From Okibacterium fritillariae (lineage in GTDB: Bacteria; Actinomycetota; Actinomycetes; Actinomycetales; Microbacteriaceae), in contig NZ_FUZP01000001.1 of NCBI RefSeq assembly GCF_900167575.1, positions 310,001 through 374,000 of the forward strand: a stretch of DNA of 64,000 bases, read 5' to 3'. The translations under genes and the position numbers were made by a program. Shown here in pieces: positions 7,503-16,624 of this stretch. The notes under the pieces are model-generated. The model was not told the origin of the DNA. It did no database searches and saw nothing but the letters and a program-made list of their open reading frames with translations. Within the stretch, counting starts at the first letter, position 1. Each line of letters opens with the position of its first letter.

Positions 7503-7602
7503 GCGACGACGGACCGCCAGACCCCCCGACCGCTGCAACGGTCGCGGTGATCGGCGCTGCGCCGACGAGCATCCCACCCCAACGATGAAGAAGGAAACAA
7601 GA

Positions 7603-8895
7603 ATGCGACACGCAAAGAAGCGCCTGATCGTAGCGAGTGTACTCGCCGCCAGTCTCGTGGCATCGCTCGCCGGCTGTGCGAGCGCCGGCACGGGCACCGA
7701 CGGCAAGAACGGCGAACTCACGCTGTGGACCCACAACGGTGGCAACACGGAAGAGCTCGCGGCCGTGCAGGCCGTGGTCGACAAGTACAACGCCAGCCAG
7801 GACAAGACGACCGTCAAGGTGCAAGCCTTCCCGCAGTCGTCCTACAACGACTCGGTCGTGGCGGCCGCCGCGTCGGGCAAGCTGCCGTGCATCGTCGACA
7901 TCGACGGCCCCAACGTGCCCAACTGGGCGTGGGCGAAATACCTGACGCCCCTCGACCTCAGCGTCGACCTCGACGAGAACCTGCCCAGCACGCTCGGAAA
8001 GTGGAACGGCGACACCTACTCGGTCGGCTACTACGACGTGGCCCTCGCCCTCTTCGCCCGCACGTCGGTGCTCGAGAAGGCCGGCATCCGCGTGGCCACC
8101 ATCGACGAACCCTGGACGAAGGACGAATTCGACGCCGCGCTCAAGGCCCTGAAGGCCGACGGCACGTGGGACAAACCGCTCGACCTCGGCACGGCCGACG
8201 TGGGCGAGTGGTACCCCTACGCCTACTCGCCCCTGCTGCAGTCCTTCGGCGGTGACCTCATCAACCGCGACGACATGCAGAGCGCCGACGGTGCCCTCAA
8301 CGGCAAGAAGGCCCTCGAGTGGGCCGAGTGGATGCAGAGCCTCGTGACCGACGGCTACGTGGCCCCGAAGAGCGGCGCCGACGCGGCCCTCGACCTCGAG
8401 AACAACGTGAGCGCCATCATGCTCGGCGGCAGCTGGGCCGCGGGCAAACTCTCCACCGCGCTCGGCGACGACCTTTCGGTGCTGCCGCTGCCCGACCTGG
8501 GCGAGGGCGTGAAGATCGGCGGCGGTTCGTGGCAGTGGGGCGTGACCTCCGGCTGCGCCGACCCCGAGGCCGCCATGGACTACCTGTCCTTCTCCCTGTC
8601 TCCCGAGAACATCGCCGACGTCGCCAAGGCCACGGCCACCATCCCCGCAACGGATGCCGCGGCGGCCCTCGTGCCCGGATTCGAGGAGGGCGGCGACCTC
8701 GCCCTGTTCCGCGAATTCTCGAAGCAGTTCGCCGAGCTGCGCCCTGAAACCCCCGCCTACCCGTTCATCTCGAGCGAGTTCACGAAGGCCACGCAGGACA
8801 TCCTGAACGGCGGCGATCCCCAGGCCACGCTCGACAAGGCGGTCAAGGCCATCGACGGCAACATCAAGTCCAACGGCGGCTACACGCAGAAATAG
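7603..8895 (+). CDS. Sugar ABC transporter substrate-binding lipoprotein
   Basis: 430 residues from the ATG at 7603, chosen because AAGGAA lies 8 nt upstream and a lipoprotein signal follows at once: RHAKKR, hydrophobic core, lipobox LAGC with the lipidated Cys near 25. The mature protein is a family-1 extracellular solute-binding protein (ELTLWTHNGG opening, central GGSWAAGKL, late PAYPFIS). It would capture an oligosaccharide outside the membrane and deliver it to the permeases at 8969 and 9946. A 13-bp stem-loop after its stop probably keeps its transcript more abundant than the permease part. An open frame extends far upstream but overlaps the regulator and is not real there. Confidence 0.9.
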   Translation: MRHAKKRLIVASVLAASLVASLAGCASAGTGTDGKNGELTLWTHNGGNTEELAAVQAVVDKYNASQDKTTVKVQAFPQSSYNDSVVAAAASGKLPCIVDIDGPNVPNWAWAKYLTPLDLSVDLDENLPSTLGKWNGDTYSVGYYDVALALFARTSVLEKAGIRVATIDEPWTKDEFDAALKALKADGTWDKPLDLGTADVGEWYPYAYSPLLQSFGGDLINRDDMQSADGALNGKKALEWAEWMQSLVTDGYVAPKSGADAALDLENNVSAIMLGGSWAAGKLSTALGDDLSVLPLPDLGEGVKIGGGSWQWGVTSGCADPEAAMDYLSFSLSPENIADVAKATATIPATDAAAALVPGFEEGGDLALFREFSKQFAELRPETPAYPFISSEFTKATQDILNGGDPQATLDKAVKAIDGNIKSNGGYTQK

Positions 8896-8905
8896 CCGTG
8901 GGCGT

Positions 8906-8945
8906 GGATGCGGCGGCCACCGCGAGTGCCGGGGCCGCCGCATCC
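8906..8945 (+). terminator. Intra-operon stem-loop between binding protein and permease
   Basis: Perfect 13-bp stem GGATGCGGCGGCC / GGCCGCCGCATCC with a 14-nt loop and no T-run. Such hairpins after binding-protein genes attenuate or stabilise the upstream message. Confidence 0.7.
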
Positions 8946-8968
8946 CACCCCCGACGGGAGGAACACCC

Positions 8969-9943
8969 ATGACCACCCTCGAACGATCGGCCCGCGCGGA
9001 CGCCCGCACGGCCACCCGGGCCGCCAAGGCCACCCGCCCCGCCCGCACCCCGCGGCAGCCGCTCTCGCGGTCGGGCAAGAAAGAGCAGCGCACCGGCTGG
9101 GCCATGCTCGCCCCCGCCGTCATTCTGCTCGGCCTCTTCATCCTGATCCCCGCCGTGCTGGCCTTCGTGCTGGCCTTCACCAACGCGCGGCTCATCTCGC
9201 CCTACCCCGCCACCTTCGTGGGGCTCGACAACTTCGCACGCCTCTTCACCGACCCCACGTTCTTCCGCGCGCTGCTCAACGTGGCCTACTTCGCCGTGAT
9301 CGTGGTGCCCGTGCAAGCCGGTGTGGCGCTCGTGCTCGCGCTGCTCATCAACAAGCAGGTGCGCGGCACCACGTTCTTCCGCACCGTCTACTTCCTGCCC
9401 GTCGTCACCTCGATGGTGGTCGTGTCGCTGCTGTGGCTGTTCATGTACCGCCAGGACGGCCTCATCAACGTGCTCATCGACCGCGTCACGTTCGGCCTGG
9501 TGCAGGGGCCCGACTGGTTGAACGACCCGTCGACGTCGATGCCCGCCATCATCCTCATGTCGGTGTGGCAGGGCGTGGGGTTCCACATGGTCATCTGGCT
9601 CTCGGGCCTGCAGACCATCCCCGCCGACCTCTATGAGGCGGCCGACCTCGACGGGGCCGCGGGCTGGCAGCGCTTCCGCTACATCACATGGCCGGGGCTC
9701 TCGGCCACGCGCAGCCTCATCCTCGTGACCATCACCATCCAGGCGCTCAGCCTGTTCACGCAGATCAGCGTCATGACGCAGGGCGGGCCGCTCGATTCGA
9801 CCACGACGGTCGTCTATGAGGCCGTGCAGTCCGGTTTCGTGCAGCAGGAGACCGGCTATGCGTCGGCGATCTCGCTCGTGTTCTTCGTGCTCGTGCTGCT
9901 CATCTCGTTCGTTCAACGGTTCCTCACCAGAGAGAAGAACTGA
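8969..9943 (+). CDS. Sugar ABC transporter permease (MalF/UgpA type)
   Basis: 324 residues. A ~45-residue basic, Ala-rich cytoplasmic tail is followed by six membrane helices. The cytoplasmic EAA loop that contacts the ATPase is EAADLDGAAGWQRFRYITWP (about 222-241). The extra-cytoplasmic segment and length fit the first permease of CUT1 carbohydrate importers. It forms a heterodimer with the permease starting 2 bp after its stop. No ATPase gene is in the cluster. A GGGAGG ribosome site precedes the ATG. Confidence 0.9.
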   Translation: MTTLERSARADARTATRAAKATRPARTPRQPLSRSGKKEQRTGWAMLAPAVILLGLFILIPAVLAFVLAFTNARLISPYPATFVGLDNFARLFTDPTFFRALLNVAYFAVIVVPVQAGVALVLALLINKQVRGTTFFRTVYFLPVVTSMVVVSLLWLFMYRQDGLINVLIDRVTFGLVQGPDWLNDPSTSMPAIILMSVWQGVGFHMVIWLSGLQTIPADLYEAADLDGAAGWQRFRYITWPGLSATRSLILVTITIQALSLFTQISVMTQGGPLDSTTTVVYEAVQSGFVQQETGYASAISLVFFVLVLLISFVQRFLTREKN

Positions 9944-9945
9944 TC

Positions 9946-10968
9946 ATGGCTCTCACACAACTTCCGGATGCCGCGGCGTCATCGCCCGAGCAACCCGCCG
10001 TCGTCACGGTGGCGGGTTCCGGCCGGCGCGGCACCCGCTCCCGTCGCGGCGGCACGACCGGCGGGGGACGGGCCGACGGCCTCTCGTCGCGCTGGTCGGG
10101 TCGCCGACGCGCCGGTCTCGGCGGATGGCTGCTGCGCCTCGCCCTCGCGGTGGTCTTCGCCTTCCCGCTGCTCTTCATGTTCGTGTCGTCGCTCAAACCC
10201 GATCAGCAGATCTTCGGCGACCTGTCCTCGGTGGCGGCGTTCCTGCCCATCGGCAACATCTCGTTCGACAACTACGCGGCCGTGTTCGATCGCGTCCCGG
10301 CGGCACGGTTTCTGATCAACTCGATCGGCATCTCGGCGATCACGGTGTTGCTCGGCATCCTCGTCAACAGCCTGGCCGCGTTCGCCCTGTCGCGCATGAA
10401 CATGCGGGGCAAGTCGATCATCCTCACGCTCATCATCGCCACGCTCATCGTGCCGTTCGAGACGCTGGCCCTGCCGCTCGTGTGGTGGGTCAACCAGCTG
10501 CCCTCGCTCACGCTCGACGGTTTCAGCCTGGGCTTCAGCAAGGGATGGATCGACACCTATCAGGTGCAGATCATCCCGTTCATCGCCAACGCGTTCTCGA
10601 TCTACCTCTTCCACCAGTACTTCGAGTCGATCCCCAAGGAGCTCGACGAGGCGGCGCGCATGGACGGGGCCGGATGGTTCCGCATCTACCGTCAGGTCGT
10701 CATGCCGTTGTCGGGTCCCGCCGTCGCGACCGTCGCCATCCTCACGTTCCTGCCCGCGTGGAACTCCTATCTGTGGCCACTCATGGTGGTGCAGACCGAG
10801 GAGCTGCGGCCCGTGATGGTCGGCGTGCAGTACTTCTTCCAGCTGAACGTGTCGTGGGGCGAGGTGATGGCGTATGCGTCGCTCATCACGCTGCCCGTCG
10901 TGGCCCTGTTCATCGCGTTCCAACGTTCGTTCGTCAACAGCATCGCGTCCAGCGGTGTGAAAGGTTAG
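9946..10968 (+). CDS. Sugar ABC transporter permease (MalG/UgpE type)
   Basis: 340 residues. A long Gly/Arg/Ser-rich cytoplasmic N-terminus (about 1-60) is unusual but seen in this phylum. Six membrane helices follow, with the EAA loop DEAARMDGAGWFRIYRQVVM near 228-247 and the typical C-terminus QRSFVNSIASSGVKG. It is the second permease of the CUT1 importer. It starts 2 bp after the first permease, so the two are translationally coupled. The next gene begins 6 bp later. Confidence 0.9.
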   Translation: MALTQLPDAAASSPEQPAVVTVAGSGRRGTRSRRGGTTGGGRADGLSSRWSGRRRAGLGGWLLRLALAVVFAFPLLFMFVSSLKPDQQIFGDLSSVAAFLPIGNISFDNYAAVFDRVPAARFLINSIGISAITVLLGILVNSLAAFALSRMNMRGKSIILTLIIATLIVPFETLALPLVWWVNQLPSLTLDGFSLGFSKGWIDTYQVQIIPFIANAFSIYLFHQYFESIPKELDEAARMDGAGWFRIYRQVVMPLSGPAVATVAILTFLPAWNSYLWPLMVVQTEELRPVMVGVQYFFQLNVSWGEVMAYASLITLPVVALFIAFQRSFVNSIASSGVKG

Positions 10969-10974
10969 GCCCCC

Positions 10975-12060
10975 ATGTCTTTGCAGCTTCCCGACAAGTG
11001 GATCTGGGACTCCTGGTATGTCCAGGACGGCGGCGTCACCCACGCGTTCTATCTGCACGCGAGCAAGGCGCTGGGTGATCCCGATCGCCGGCACCGGCAT
11101 CCGATCGTCGGCCATGCCGTGAGCCACGATCTGACCACCTGGACCGTGGTCGAGGATGCGCTCATCGTGTCGGAACCCGGCGCGTTCGACGACGGAACCA
11201 CGTGGACCGGTTCGGTGGTGCGCGACGACGACGGCCTGTGGTGGATGTTCTACACGGGCACGTCCCGCGCCGAGGACACCATGGTGCAGCGCGTCGGCGC
11301 CGCGACCTCGCCCGACCTGATGACGTGGTCGAAGGTGTCGAGCGCACCGCTCGTCGAGGCCGACCCGCGCTGGTACGAACTGCTCGACCGCTCGCTCTGG
11401 CACGACCAGGCGTGGCGCGACCCGTGGGTCTTCCGCTTCCCGGGCGAGGCCACGTGGCACATGCTCATCACGGCGCGCGCCAACCACGGCGATGCGCGCG
11501 TGCGCGGTGTGCTCGGCCACGCCACGAGCGAGAACCTGGTCGACTGGGCGGTGCAGCCGCCGCTGAGTGAGCCCGGGCAGGGTTTCGGGCAGCTCGAGGT
11601 GTTCCAGTTCGAGATCGTCGACGGCGTTCCCGTGCTGCTGTTCTGCTGCGGCTGGGCCGAGCTGTCGCCCGAGCGGCAGGCCGCGGGGGAGGCGGGCGGC
11701 GTCTACAGCGTCGTCGTCGACGAGCGGCTCGCCGAGGTCGACTTCTCGCGGGCGCAGCTGTTCGAACGCACCAACCTGTATGCGTCGCGCCTGGTGCGCG
11801 CCGCGGATGGCGGGTGGGCGCTGCTCGGGTTCGTGAATATGGTCGACGGCGAGTTCGTGGGGGCGTTGAGCGACCCCGTGCTGGTGACGGCGGATCTCGT
11901 GCGCGGGTTGGTGCCGCGCGTTGCTGCCGGGGCCGGGGCCGGGGCCGAAGTCGAGGCCCAGGCGTCGGATGCCGGCGAGTCAGATGCCGGTGAGGCGGAT
12001 GCCCGCGACCGGGATGATGTCGACAACGACGCCGACCTGTCGGTGAGTGCCGCGCGATGA
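10975..12060 (+). CDS. GH32-like beta-propeller glycoside hydrolase (cytoplasmic)
   Basis: 361 residues without signal peptide. The fold signature is that of clan GH-J five-bladed propellers: nucleophile Asp12 in WIWDSW (replacing the usual WMNDPN), transition-state stabiliser Asp149 in RDP, and acid/base candidate Glu208 in GQLEVF. The likely reaction is hydrolysis of a beta-fructosyl bond in an imported sugar such as sucrose or a short fructan; this specificity is inferred from family and context. The C-terminal ~45 residues are an acidic Ala/Gly/Asp tail of low complexity. It lies between the permeases and the kinase, whose start overlaps its stop by 4 bp (ATGA). Confidence 0.8.
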   Translation: MSLQLPDKWIWDSWYVQDGGVTHAFYLHASKALGDPDRRHRHPIVGHAVSHDLTTWTVVEDALIVSEPGAFDDGTTWTGSVVRDDDGLWWMFYTGTSRAEDTMVQRVGAATSPDLMTWSKVSSAPLVEADPRWYELLDRSLWHDQAWRDPWVFRFPGEATWHMLITARANHGDARVRGVLGHATSENLVDWAVQPPLSEPGQGFGQLEVFQFEIVDGVPVLLFCCGWAELSPERQAAGEAGGVYSVVVDERLAEVDFSRAQLFERTNLYASRLVRAADGGWALLGFVNMVDGEFVGALSDPVLVTADLVRGLVPRVAAGAGAGAEVEAQASDAGESDAGEADARDRDDVDNDADLSVSAAR

Positions 12061-13091
12061 GCGAAGTGGCGTCGCCGGACGGGGTATCGGCGTCGGCATC
12101 GTCGGCGCAGCATGTCGCGGACCGGGGCCCGGACTTGTCGGCGTCGCCCGGGCAGCCGCGCATCGTCGTCGTTGGCGAGACGCTGATCGATCGGGTGCTG
12201 TGGGCGAACGGCGAGTCCGAGGACGCCCCCGGGGGCAGCCCCGCCAACGTGGCGTTGACGCTCGGGCGGTGGGCGCGGCATCCCGAGCTCGTCACGATGC
12301 TGGGAGCGGATGCGTCGGGCGACACCGTGCGCGCCTGGCTCGCCGAGTCGGGGGTCGCCGTCGTGTCATCGGCGGAAGGGCCCGGTGAGCCCATCATGAC
12401 CTCGGTCGCCACGGCTCGCCTCGACACCTCGGGGGCCGCCAGCTATGAGTTCGACCTGCGCTGGCAGCTCGACCGTCGGTCCGTCGGCCGCAGCGACATC
12501 CTGCACGTGGGGTCGGTGGGCGCATTCCTGCTCCCCGGCGCCGAGGATGTCTCAGCTGTCGTCGCCGAGCGCTCGCCGCAGTCGCTCATCACGTTCGACC
12601 CCAACATCCGCCCGGCCCTGATCGCCGACGCGGACGCCGACGCCGTGCGTGCCCGCGTCGACGACCTCATCCGCGCCGCCGACGTCGTCAAGCTCAGCGA
12701 CGAAGACCTCGAGTGGCTGCGGCCCGGAGCCGACCCCCTCGACGCCGCCCGCGACTGGCAGCGCTCGGGCCCCGCGCTCGTCGTCGTCACGCGCGGCGCC
12801 TCGGGGGCCACGGCCGTCACATCGCACGGCGACCTCACGGTCCCGTCGGAGCGCACGTCCGTCGTCGACACCATCGGCGCCGGCGACACATTCATGGCGG
12901 GCCTCATCGAGGGGCTCGTGCGCGCCGACCTCGCAACCGCCTCGGCCCGCCCGCGCCTGCACGACATGTCTCTCGCAACGGTCGACCGGATGCTGCGCCT
13001 CAGCGCCCGCGCCGCCGCCATCACCGTCTCGCGCCGCGGTGCCAACCCGCCGTGGCTGCACGAACTGGGCGGCTCGTCGCCCGCCGCCTGA
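12057..13091 (+). CDS. PfkB-family carbohydrate kinase (fructokinase-like)
   Basis: 344 residues. After a ~33-residue disordered N-terminus comes the ribokinase-type fold: the sugar-binding GGSPANVA at about 59-66, and the C-terminal anion-hole motif TIGAGDTFMAGL with GAGD at 274-277, where Asp277 is the catalytic base. PfkB enzymes phosphorylate a sugar at the expense of ATP; next to a GH32-like hydrolase, the released fructose is the natural substrate. The start overlaps the hydrolase stop by 4 bp. It is the last gene of the operon; a 152-bp gap follows with its own promoter for the next gene. Confidence 0.85.
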   Translation: MSEVASPDGVSASASSAQHVADRGPDLSASPGQPRIVVVGETLIDRVLWANGESEDAPGGSPANVALTLGRWARHPELVTMLGADASGDTVRAWLAESGVAVVSSAEGPGEPIMTSVATARLDTSGAASYEFDLRWQLDRRSVGRSDILHVGSVGAFLLPGAEDVSAVVAERSPQSLITFDPNIRPALIADADADAVRARVDDLIRAADVVKLSDEDLEWLRPGADPLDAARDWQRSGPALVVVTRGASGATAVTSHGDLTVPSERTSVVDTIGAGDTFMAGLIEGLVRADLATASARPRLHDMSLATVDRMLRLSARAAAITVSRRGANPPWLHELGGSSPAA

Positions 13092-13202
13092 CGCGGTTGC
13101 GCCGCAGCCGGTGGCGGCCGCATCCATCGTGCGGTGCCCCCGCTCTCATCGGCAATCTTGTGCGCTTCGGGGAAGAATCGCCCATGCGGGCGCGCGCCAC
13201 CC

Positions 13203-13208
13203 TAGAAT
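13203..13208 (+). promoter_or_regulatory. -10 box of the M23 peptidase-like gene
   Basis: TAGAAT lies 35 bp before the GTG start and would give a short leader. No clear -35 is visible. Confidence 0.4.
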
Positions 13209-13243
13209 GGGTGACTTCGGAACTTTTGCCCCGGAAGGTCACC

Positions 13244-14158
13244 GTGCGTTCACGCTCTACCCGTTCGACGTCGTCGCGTTCTTCGCGCACCGCCGTTCAG
13301 AAAGTCGACGCTACGCGGGCCATCAACCGAGAGCCGTGGCGCACGCCGCAGAGCCGCCGTTTCTGGCAGAGCTTTCGCCGCTCGGCGATCCTGCTGCTGG
13401 CCGTTCCCGGTCTGATCGGAACGCTGGCGCTGCCGGCCTTCGCCTTCACCGAGTCGAACCTTCCGCCGGCCAGCAACTTCTCGCAGCTCGAGGCCCAGAG
13501 CCTCAACGTGAACGAGAAGGCGCTGCCGATTCTCGTCAACCGCGACACCTACTCGGCGACCACGACGGCCGAGCTCACGGCGTCTCGTGCCGCCGAGGCC
13601 GCCGCCGCCAAGAAGGCTTCCGACGAGGCCGCGCGTCTCGCCGCCCAGGCCGCCGCCGGCACCGCCGCCCGCGCGTTCGACCCCAACCGCTCGTCCTCGG
13701 CCTCCACCGACGCCGACCTCAGCGGATACCTCGACACCGTCTCAACGGTCTGGCAGCGCCCCGTGGCCGGCCCGATCTCGTCGCCCTACGGCCCCCGCGG
13801 CCTCATCTGCAACGGCGCCGGCTGCTCGAACAGCTTCCACGACGGCATGGACTTCAGCGCCGACTGCGGCACCCCCATCAAGGCCGTCTCGGCCGGCCGC
13901 GTCACCTTCACGGGCAGCGGCGGCTCCTACGGCCAGCGCGTCATCGTCGACCACGGCGGCGGCGTCGAGACCATCTACGGTCACGTGCAGACCGGCTCGT
14001 TCAAGGTTGCGGTCGGCGACCTTATCGAGGGTGGCACGATCGTGGCGCTCGTCGGCGCGACGGGCGTCGTCAGCGGCTGCCACCTCGACCTCAAGGTGCA
14101 GCTCGACGGCAAGTTCACCAACCCGCAGACCTACCTCGAGGCGCGCGGCGCGCTCTAG
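13244..14158 (+). CDS. M23 (LytM-like) peptidase-domain protein with altered HxH motif
   Basis: 304 residues from the GTG at 13244, preceded by GGAAGG. A Ser/Arg-rich cytoplasmic tail (1-45), one membrane/signal helix (about 48-68), an Ala/Lys/Glu-rich helical linker (about 105-140) and a C-terminal LytM/M23 domain (about 170-300). Expected metal ligands are His199 and Asp203 (HDGMD), and catalytic His247 lies in YGH. The third motif reads H280-L-D282 where active enzymes have H-x-H, so Asp replaces the last zinc ligand. It may be an active variant or a degenerate regulator of a peptidoglycan hydrolase. It acts outside the membrane on cell-wall peptides. Confidence 0.85.
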   Translation: MRSRSTRSTSSRSSRTAVQKVDATRAINREPWRTPQSRRFWQSFRRSAILLLAVPGLIGTLALPAFAFTESNLPPASNFSQLEAQSLNVNEKALPILVNRDTYSATTTAELTASRAAEAAAAKKASDEAARLAAQAAAGTAARAFDPNRSSSASTDADLSGYLDTVSTVWQRPVAGPISSPYGPRGLICNGAGCSNSFHDGMDFSADCGTPIKAVSAGRVTFTGSGGSYGQRVIVDHGGGVETIYGHVQTGSFKVAVGDLIEGGTIVALVGATGVVSGCHLDLKVQLDGKFTNPQTYLEARGAL

Positions 14159-14246
14159 CCCCCACCCGGCCTAGACGCCCGCGTCGCGCAGTGCCAGCAT
14201 GGGCCGTAGGGCCCGACGGCTCGTACACCTCGACAAGGGAGTTCCG

Positions 14247-15212
14247 GTGGACACGAACGCGCACGCACGAATCGTTGTCGGACACGACGGATCGGCGGGG
14301 GCCGATCACGCTCTCGAGGTATCGATCTCGTTGGCCGAGCGGCTGAAATCGTCGCTCGATATCGTCCGCACGTGGAGCCTCGACACGCACCTGCCCGCGG
14401 TCACGCAGATCCTCGGACGCTCACAGAGTGATGAGGATGTCTCGGCCACGGTTCGTCGCGACCTCGAGTCCGACACGGCCCGCGTGCGTGACCAGCATCC
14501 TGCCGTGCCCGTCGAGCTCGAGGTGCACCGGGGTTCGCCGGCCGAGGTGCTGGTCGAGAACTCGGACGGGGCGCGCCTGCTCGTCGCGGGGTCGCGCGGT
14601 CATGGCGGGTTTCGGGGGCTCACGCTCGGGTCGGTGACGATCCACCTGTTGCAGCGGTCGCGCGGGCCCGTGCTCATCGTTCCGTCGCCCGAACACGCGG
14701 CAAAGACGGCGGCGGATGTTTTGCACGATTTACCCGCGGGCGCCGAAGCTGAGGCATCCTCGCGCCCTGCCCCCGCCGGGTCGATCGTCGTCGGGCATGA
14801 CGGCTCGCCCGAGGCCGACCGCGCGCTGCTCGAAGCGCTCTCGCTCGCCGACGACCTGGCCGTGCCCCTGACGGTGGTGCGCGCGTGGAACATCGAGACG
14901 GCGCCGCACGGTTCGGTGTGGGGCGAGGGCGGGGTGTCTCCGCACCACGAGATCTCGCGGGCGGTGTGCGAGGTGCTCGGAACGCAGGTCGCGCCGCACG
15001 CCGCATCCCACCCGTCTGTGTCGATCGAATATCGAGCGATGCTCGGTCACCCGGCCGAGGTTTTGACGCGCCTCTCGCGAGAAGCGCTCATGTTGGTGGT
15101 CGGGCGGCACGGGCGAGGACGGCTGGCGGGTCTCGTCGTCGGATCGGTCAGCGCCCAGAGCGTGCACCGCGCCACGTGCCCCACCCTGGTGGTGCCGCAC
15201 CACGAGAAGTGA
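14247..15212 (+). CDS. Tandem universal stress protein (two USP domains)
   Basis: 321 residues from the GTG at 14247, which has GGGAG 5 nt upstream. Two USP domains follow one another (about 7-150 and 168-318), each starting with IVVGHDGS. Each carries a nucleotide-binding loop near its end: GSRGHGGFRGLTLGS in the first and GRHGRGRLAGLVVGS in the second, matching the ATP-binding pattern G-x2-G-x9-GS. Such proteins bind ATP and appear under growth arrest or hypoxia in actinobacteria. The SGNH hydrolase gene begins 12 bp after the stop. Confidence 0.9.
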   Translation: MDTNAHARIVVGHDGSAGADHALEVSISLAERLKSSLDIVRTWSLDTHLPAVTQILGRSQSDEDVSATVRRDLESDTARVRDQHPAVPVELEVHRGSPAEVLVENSDGARLLVAGSRGHGGFRGLTLGSVTIHLLQRSRGPVLIVPSPEHAAKTAADVLHDLPAGAEAEASSRPAPAGSIVVGHDGSPEADRALLEALSLADDLAVPLTVVRAWNIETAPHGSVWGEGGVSPHHEISRAVCEVLGTQVAPHAASHPSVSIEYRAMLGHPAEVLTRLSREALMLVVGRHGRGRLAGLVVGSVSAQSVHRATCPTLVVPHHEK

Positions 15213-15224
15213 TGGACTGGGGCC

Positions 15225-15992
15225 ATGGACTTTCGCAGTTTCGTGGCCGTGGGCGACAGCTTTACCGAGGGCGTGGGCGACGATCTGCCCGACGGACGCG
15301 TGCGCGGCTGGGCCGACCTGGTGGCGCAGGGCCTCGCCCTCTCGGCGGCCCCCGAGACCGTGACCTATGCCAACCTCGCCATCCGCGGCCGGCTGCTGGC
15401 GCCCATCGTCGGGCCCCAGATGGATGCCGCGATCGAGCTGCGACCCCAGCTGATCAGCATCAACGGCGGCGGCAACGACATCATGCGGCCCAAAGTGTCG
15501 ATCGACGACGTGGCGTCGCAGCTCGTGGCGGCGGCCGATCGGGCGGTGGCTGAGGGCATCCATGTGCTTGTGATCAGCGGTGCCAACCCGACGAAACACC
15601 TGCCGATGGGCGCACGCATCGAGGCGCGCGGCGACCTGCTGGCCGAGGCGGTGCGGGCGCAACTGCCGCGCGAGGGCATGACGTTCGTCGACAATTGGGC
15701 GGATGCCGAACTCGCCGACCTGCGCTACTGGTCGCGCGATCGGCTGCACCTGGCCCCGCGCGGGCACCGACGGGTGGCCTCGAACATTCTGGCGGCGCTC
15801 GACGTGCCGGCCCCCGAATTCGGCCCCGACCATGAGGATGTCTCGCGCCCGGCTACGGCCGCGTACTGGCGGGAGTATGTGCTGCCCTGGATCGGGCGCC
15901 GGCTGACCGGGCGGTCGTCGGGCGACAACCGGGAGCCGAAGTTCGCGACGTTGCAGCCGGTGGAGCTGCCGGGTGCGGTGGCGAACGGTTAA
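15225..15992 (+). CDS. SGNH/GDSL-family hydrolase
   Basis: 255 residues, no signal peptide. All four SGNH blocks are visible: GDSFTEG with the nucleophile Ser12; the Gly of block II in IRGR; GGGND (block III Asn); and the C-terminal DRLH with the Asp/His pair of the catalytic triad. It probably cleaves an acyl or carbohydrate ester; the substrate is not evident. It directly follows the stress protein on the same strand and may share its transcript. It is convergent with the TetR gene at 15989, whose stop codon overlaps its own by 4 bp. Confidence 0.85.
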   Translation: MDFRSFVAVGDSFTEGVGDDLPDGRVRGWADLVAQGLALSAAPETVTYANLAIRGRLLAPIVGPQMDAAIELRPQLISINGGGNDIMRPKVSIDDVASQLVAAADRAVAEGIHVLVISGANPTKHLPMGARIEARGDLLAEAVRAQLPREGMTFVDNWADAELADLRYWSRDRLHLAPRGHRRVASNILAALDVPAPEFGPDHEDVSRPATAAYWREYVLPWIGRRLTGRSSGDNREPKFATLQPVELPGAVANG

Positions 15993-16576
15993 GAGGAGTG
16001 GGCTGGGGGAGTGGCCGCGAAGGTCACCCGGGTGAGGGCTAGGTGCTCCTGCATGAGGTCGAGCAGCGTGCGCGAGCCGCCGAGGTCGAGCCAGCGGTCG
16101 AGCGAGACGTTGAAGACGACGGCCGCCATGCGGCCTACGAGAGCTGAGGTCACCTCATCGACCCCGCGGTCGAGAAACCCCTGCTCGATCGCCTCGGCCA
16201 ATACCTCTTGTTTACGCAGTTCGCGCTCGCGCAGCCCCGCATCCGATCGGATGACGGCACGGCGCGCAATCAAGTAGTCGAGCAGCCCGTCGAAGCGCGT
16301 TGCGGCCACCGTCTCAAGGCTGTGCGTGAGCGTGTCGTAGGGGCCGAGTTCGGCGGGCGCCTCAGCCATGAGCTGCGCGATGAACGGCGGCAGCCCGGCC
16401 TCGGCTGCGAAGAGAACCTCGCGTTTGTCGGCGAAGTGCCGGAAGAAGGTGCGGGTGGTGAGTCCCGCCTCGGCCGTGATCTCGGGAACCGTCGTCTCGG
16501 CGAACCCCTGCCGCGCGAACAGCTCGAGGGCCGCACGCTCCAGGCGCCCGCGCGCATCCGGTTGCCATCGACTCAT
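15989..16576 (-). CDS. TetR family transcriptional regulator
   Basis: 195 residues from the ATG at 16576. The upstream in-frame start eight codons earlier would place the coding region inside the operator. The TetR domain (about 8-55) has the HTH TVPEITAEAGLTTRTFFRHF. It is divergent from the quinone-oxidoreductase-like gene and flanked by two copies of a 17-bp palindrome, so self-repression and control of the oxidoreductase are likely. No ribosome site precedes the ATG, which fits a leaderless message. The effector is unknown, perhaps an electrophile or quinone. Confidence 0.85.
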   Translation of the reverse strand: MSRWQPDARGRLERAALELFARQGFAETTVPEITAEAGLTTRTFFRHFADKREVLFAAEAGLPPFIAQLMAEAPAELGPYDTLTHSLETVAATRFDGLLDYLIARRAVIRSDAGLRERELRKQEVLAEAIEQGFLDRGVDEVTSALVGRMAAVVFNVSLDRWLDLGGSRTLLDLMQEHLALTRVTFAATPPAHSS

Positions 16577-16593
16577 ACATGCAAGTGTAGGTG

Positions 16594-16610
16594 ATGACAT
16601 CGGATGTCAT
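16594..16610. promoter_or_regulatory. TetR operator, site 1
   Basis: ATGACATCGGATGTCAT: perfect 7+7 bp palindrome, 3-bp centre. Confidence 0.75.
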
Positions 16611-16624
16611 GAGGTGTTACAGTC

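Noticed and set aside
6844-7602. In-frame upstream extension of the binding protein
   Set aside because: It lies inside the LacI gene in another frame; the lipoprotein signal begins at 7603.
7468-9195. Minus-strand frame across the binding-protein gene
   Set aside because: No start signal or family features; conflicts with the well-supported + strand genes.
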